From contig NZ_NKJI01000015.1 of assembly GCF_002277815.1 (NCBI RefSeq), forward strand, positions 1 through 64,000: a DNA stretch of 64,000 bases, written 5' to 3'. Shown here one piece after another: positions 63,408 to 64,000 of the stretch. Origin of the DNA: Pseudomonas sp. ERMR1:02. Its GTDB lineage: Bacteria > Pseudomonadota > Gammaproteobacteria > Pseudomonadales > Pseudomonadaceae. The notes below the pieces were generated by a model, which saw nothing but the letters and a program-made list of their open reading frames with translations, had not been told where the DNA came from and did no database searches. A program made the position numbers and the translations under genes. The first letter of the stretch is position 1; each line of letters opens with the position of its first letter.

Positions 63408-64000
63408 ATGAGCAAGCCCACTGTCGACCCTACCTCGAATTCCAAGACCGGCCCTGCCGTGCCGGTCAACTTCCTGCGGCCGATCATCCAGGCAGACCTG
63501 GATTCGGGCAAGCACACGCAGATCGTCACCCGTTTTCCGCCTGAGCCCAACGGCTACCTGCACATCGGTCACGCCAAGTCGATCTGTGTGAACTTCGGCC
63601 TGGCCCAGGAATTCGGTGGCGTCACGCACCTGCGTTTCGACGACACCAACCCGGCCAAGGAAGATCAGGAATACATCGACGCGATCGAAAGCGACGTCAA
63701 GTGGCTGGGCTTCGAGTGGTCCGGTGAAGTGCGCTATGCCTCGCAGTACTTCGACCAGCTGCACGACTGGGCCGTCGAGCTGATCAAGGCCGGCAAGGCG
63801 TATGTCGACGACCTGACCCCTGAGCAAGCCAAGGAATACCGTGGCAGCCTGACCGAGCCGGGCAAGAACAGCCCGTTCCGTGATCGCAGCGTCGAAGAGA
63901 ACCTGGACTGGTTCGCCCGCATGCGCGCCGGCGAGTTCCCGGACGGCGCACGTGTGCTGCGGGCCAAGATCGACATGGCTTCGCCGAACATGAACCTGCG
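63408..64000 (+). CDS. glnS: Glutaminyl-tRNA synthetase (5' part; cut by window end)
   Basis: Charges tRNA-Gln. The first 197 codons are visible. ATG 63408 follows AAGGATCCT. The class-I ATP site is FPPEPNGYLHIGHAKS (HIGH motif), then RFDDTNPAKEDQEYIDAIESDVKWLGFEW and YFDQLHDWAVELIKAGKAYVDDLTPEQ. All match GlnS of gamma-proteobacteria. Intact as far as the window goes; the KMSKS and anticodon-binding parts lie beyond 64000. Confidence 0.97.
   Translation, partial: MSKPTVDPTSNSKTGPAVPVNFLRPIIQADLDSGKHTQIVTRFPPEPNGYLHIGHAKSICVNFGLAQEFGGVTHLRFDDTNPAKEDQEYIDAIESDVKWLGFEWSGEVRYASQYFDQLHDWAVELIKAGKAYVDDLTPEQAKEYRGSLTEPGKNSPFRDRSVEENLDWFARMRAGEFPDGARVLRAKIDMASPNMNL

Overview
The window reads as chromosomal DNA of a Pseudomonas of the P. 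fluorescens group. The evidence is the liu leucine/isoprenoid catabolism genes in pseudomonad style, tamA-tamB, xthA, lpxH-ppiB-glnS, DUF1652 proteins, and the dispersed 'GTAGGAGCGAG...' REP palindromes typical of that group. No rRNA, tRNA or CRISPR was seen.

The left half (about 1-35.4 kb) is accessory. It holds many small unknown genes, decayed genes and pieces of insertion sequences, and no REP elements. Region by region: 0.1-2.6 kb has a CinA/PncC-type protein, two broken membrane genes (one YetF/DUF421), a PLDc_N peptide and a DUF2934 protein. 2.9-6.2 kb has a manganese catalase with a downstream partner, and an Nramp Mn/Fe importer. 6.4-11.4 kb has a decayed glycogen-debranching gene, a HAD phosphatase and a decayed YdeP-type molybdopterin oxidoreductase. 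11.8-16.3 kb has an orphan sensor kinase, LysE and IS3 scraps and several small proteins. 17-23.6 kb is a compact glycan cluster: UDP-glucose 4-epimerase, glycosyltransferase, UDP-galactopyranose mutase, glycoside-hydrolase-like protein and ABC exporter. Together these suggest synthesis and export of a galactofuranose-containing glycan. A complete IS3-family element with a 5-bp target duplication lies downstream. 25.5-31.7 kb is mostly small unknown proteins, a CBS-domain protein, a lipoprotein, an IS66 scrap and a helicase scrap. 31.7-35.5 kb is a small phage-derived island: a partial inverted IS copy, short phage-type ORFs, an unusual tail-assembly-like/HEPN-like fusion, and a Cro/C1-S24 repressor.

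The right half (35.5-64 kb) is core-like. liuABCD (minus strand) and liuE-liuR (minus strand) flank an acyl-CoA synthetase. Three LiuR-type palindromes (two before liuA, one before liuR) fit a LiuR regulon that senses catabolic intermediates. Next come a LysR regulator, an acyl-CoA dehydrogenase, a PstS-OmpA fusion, xthA, a GNAT acetyltransferase and tamAB (outer-membrane/envelope transport). A MarR-controlled tripartite efflux operon (MarR, NodT-type outer-membrane factor, EmrA, EmrB) follows, with operators overlapping its promoter. The window ends with lpxH, ppiB and the 5' part of glnS.

A striking feature of the whole window is that at least twelve otherwise intact genes are broken by single-base changes, most in short homopolymer runs, including core genes such as tamA, liuD, liuR and emrB. 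This looks more like consensus sequencing error than biology. For those genes the entries below give the reconstructed product.
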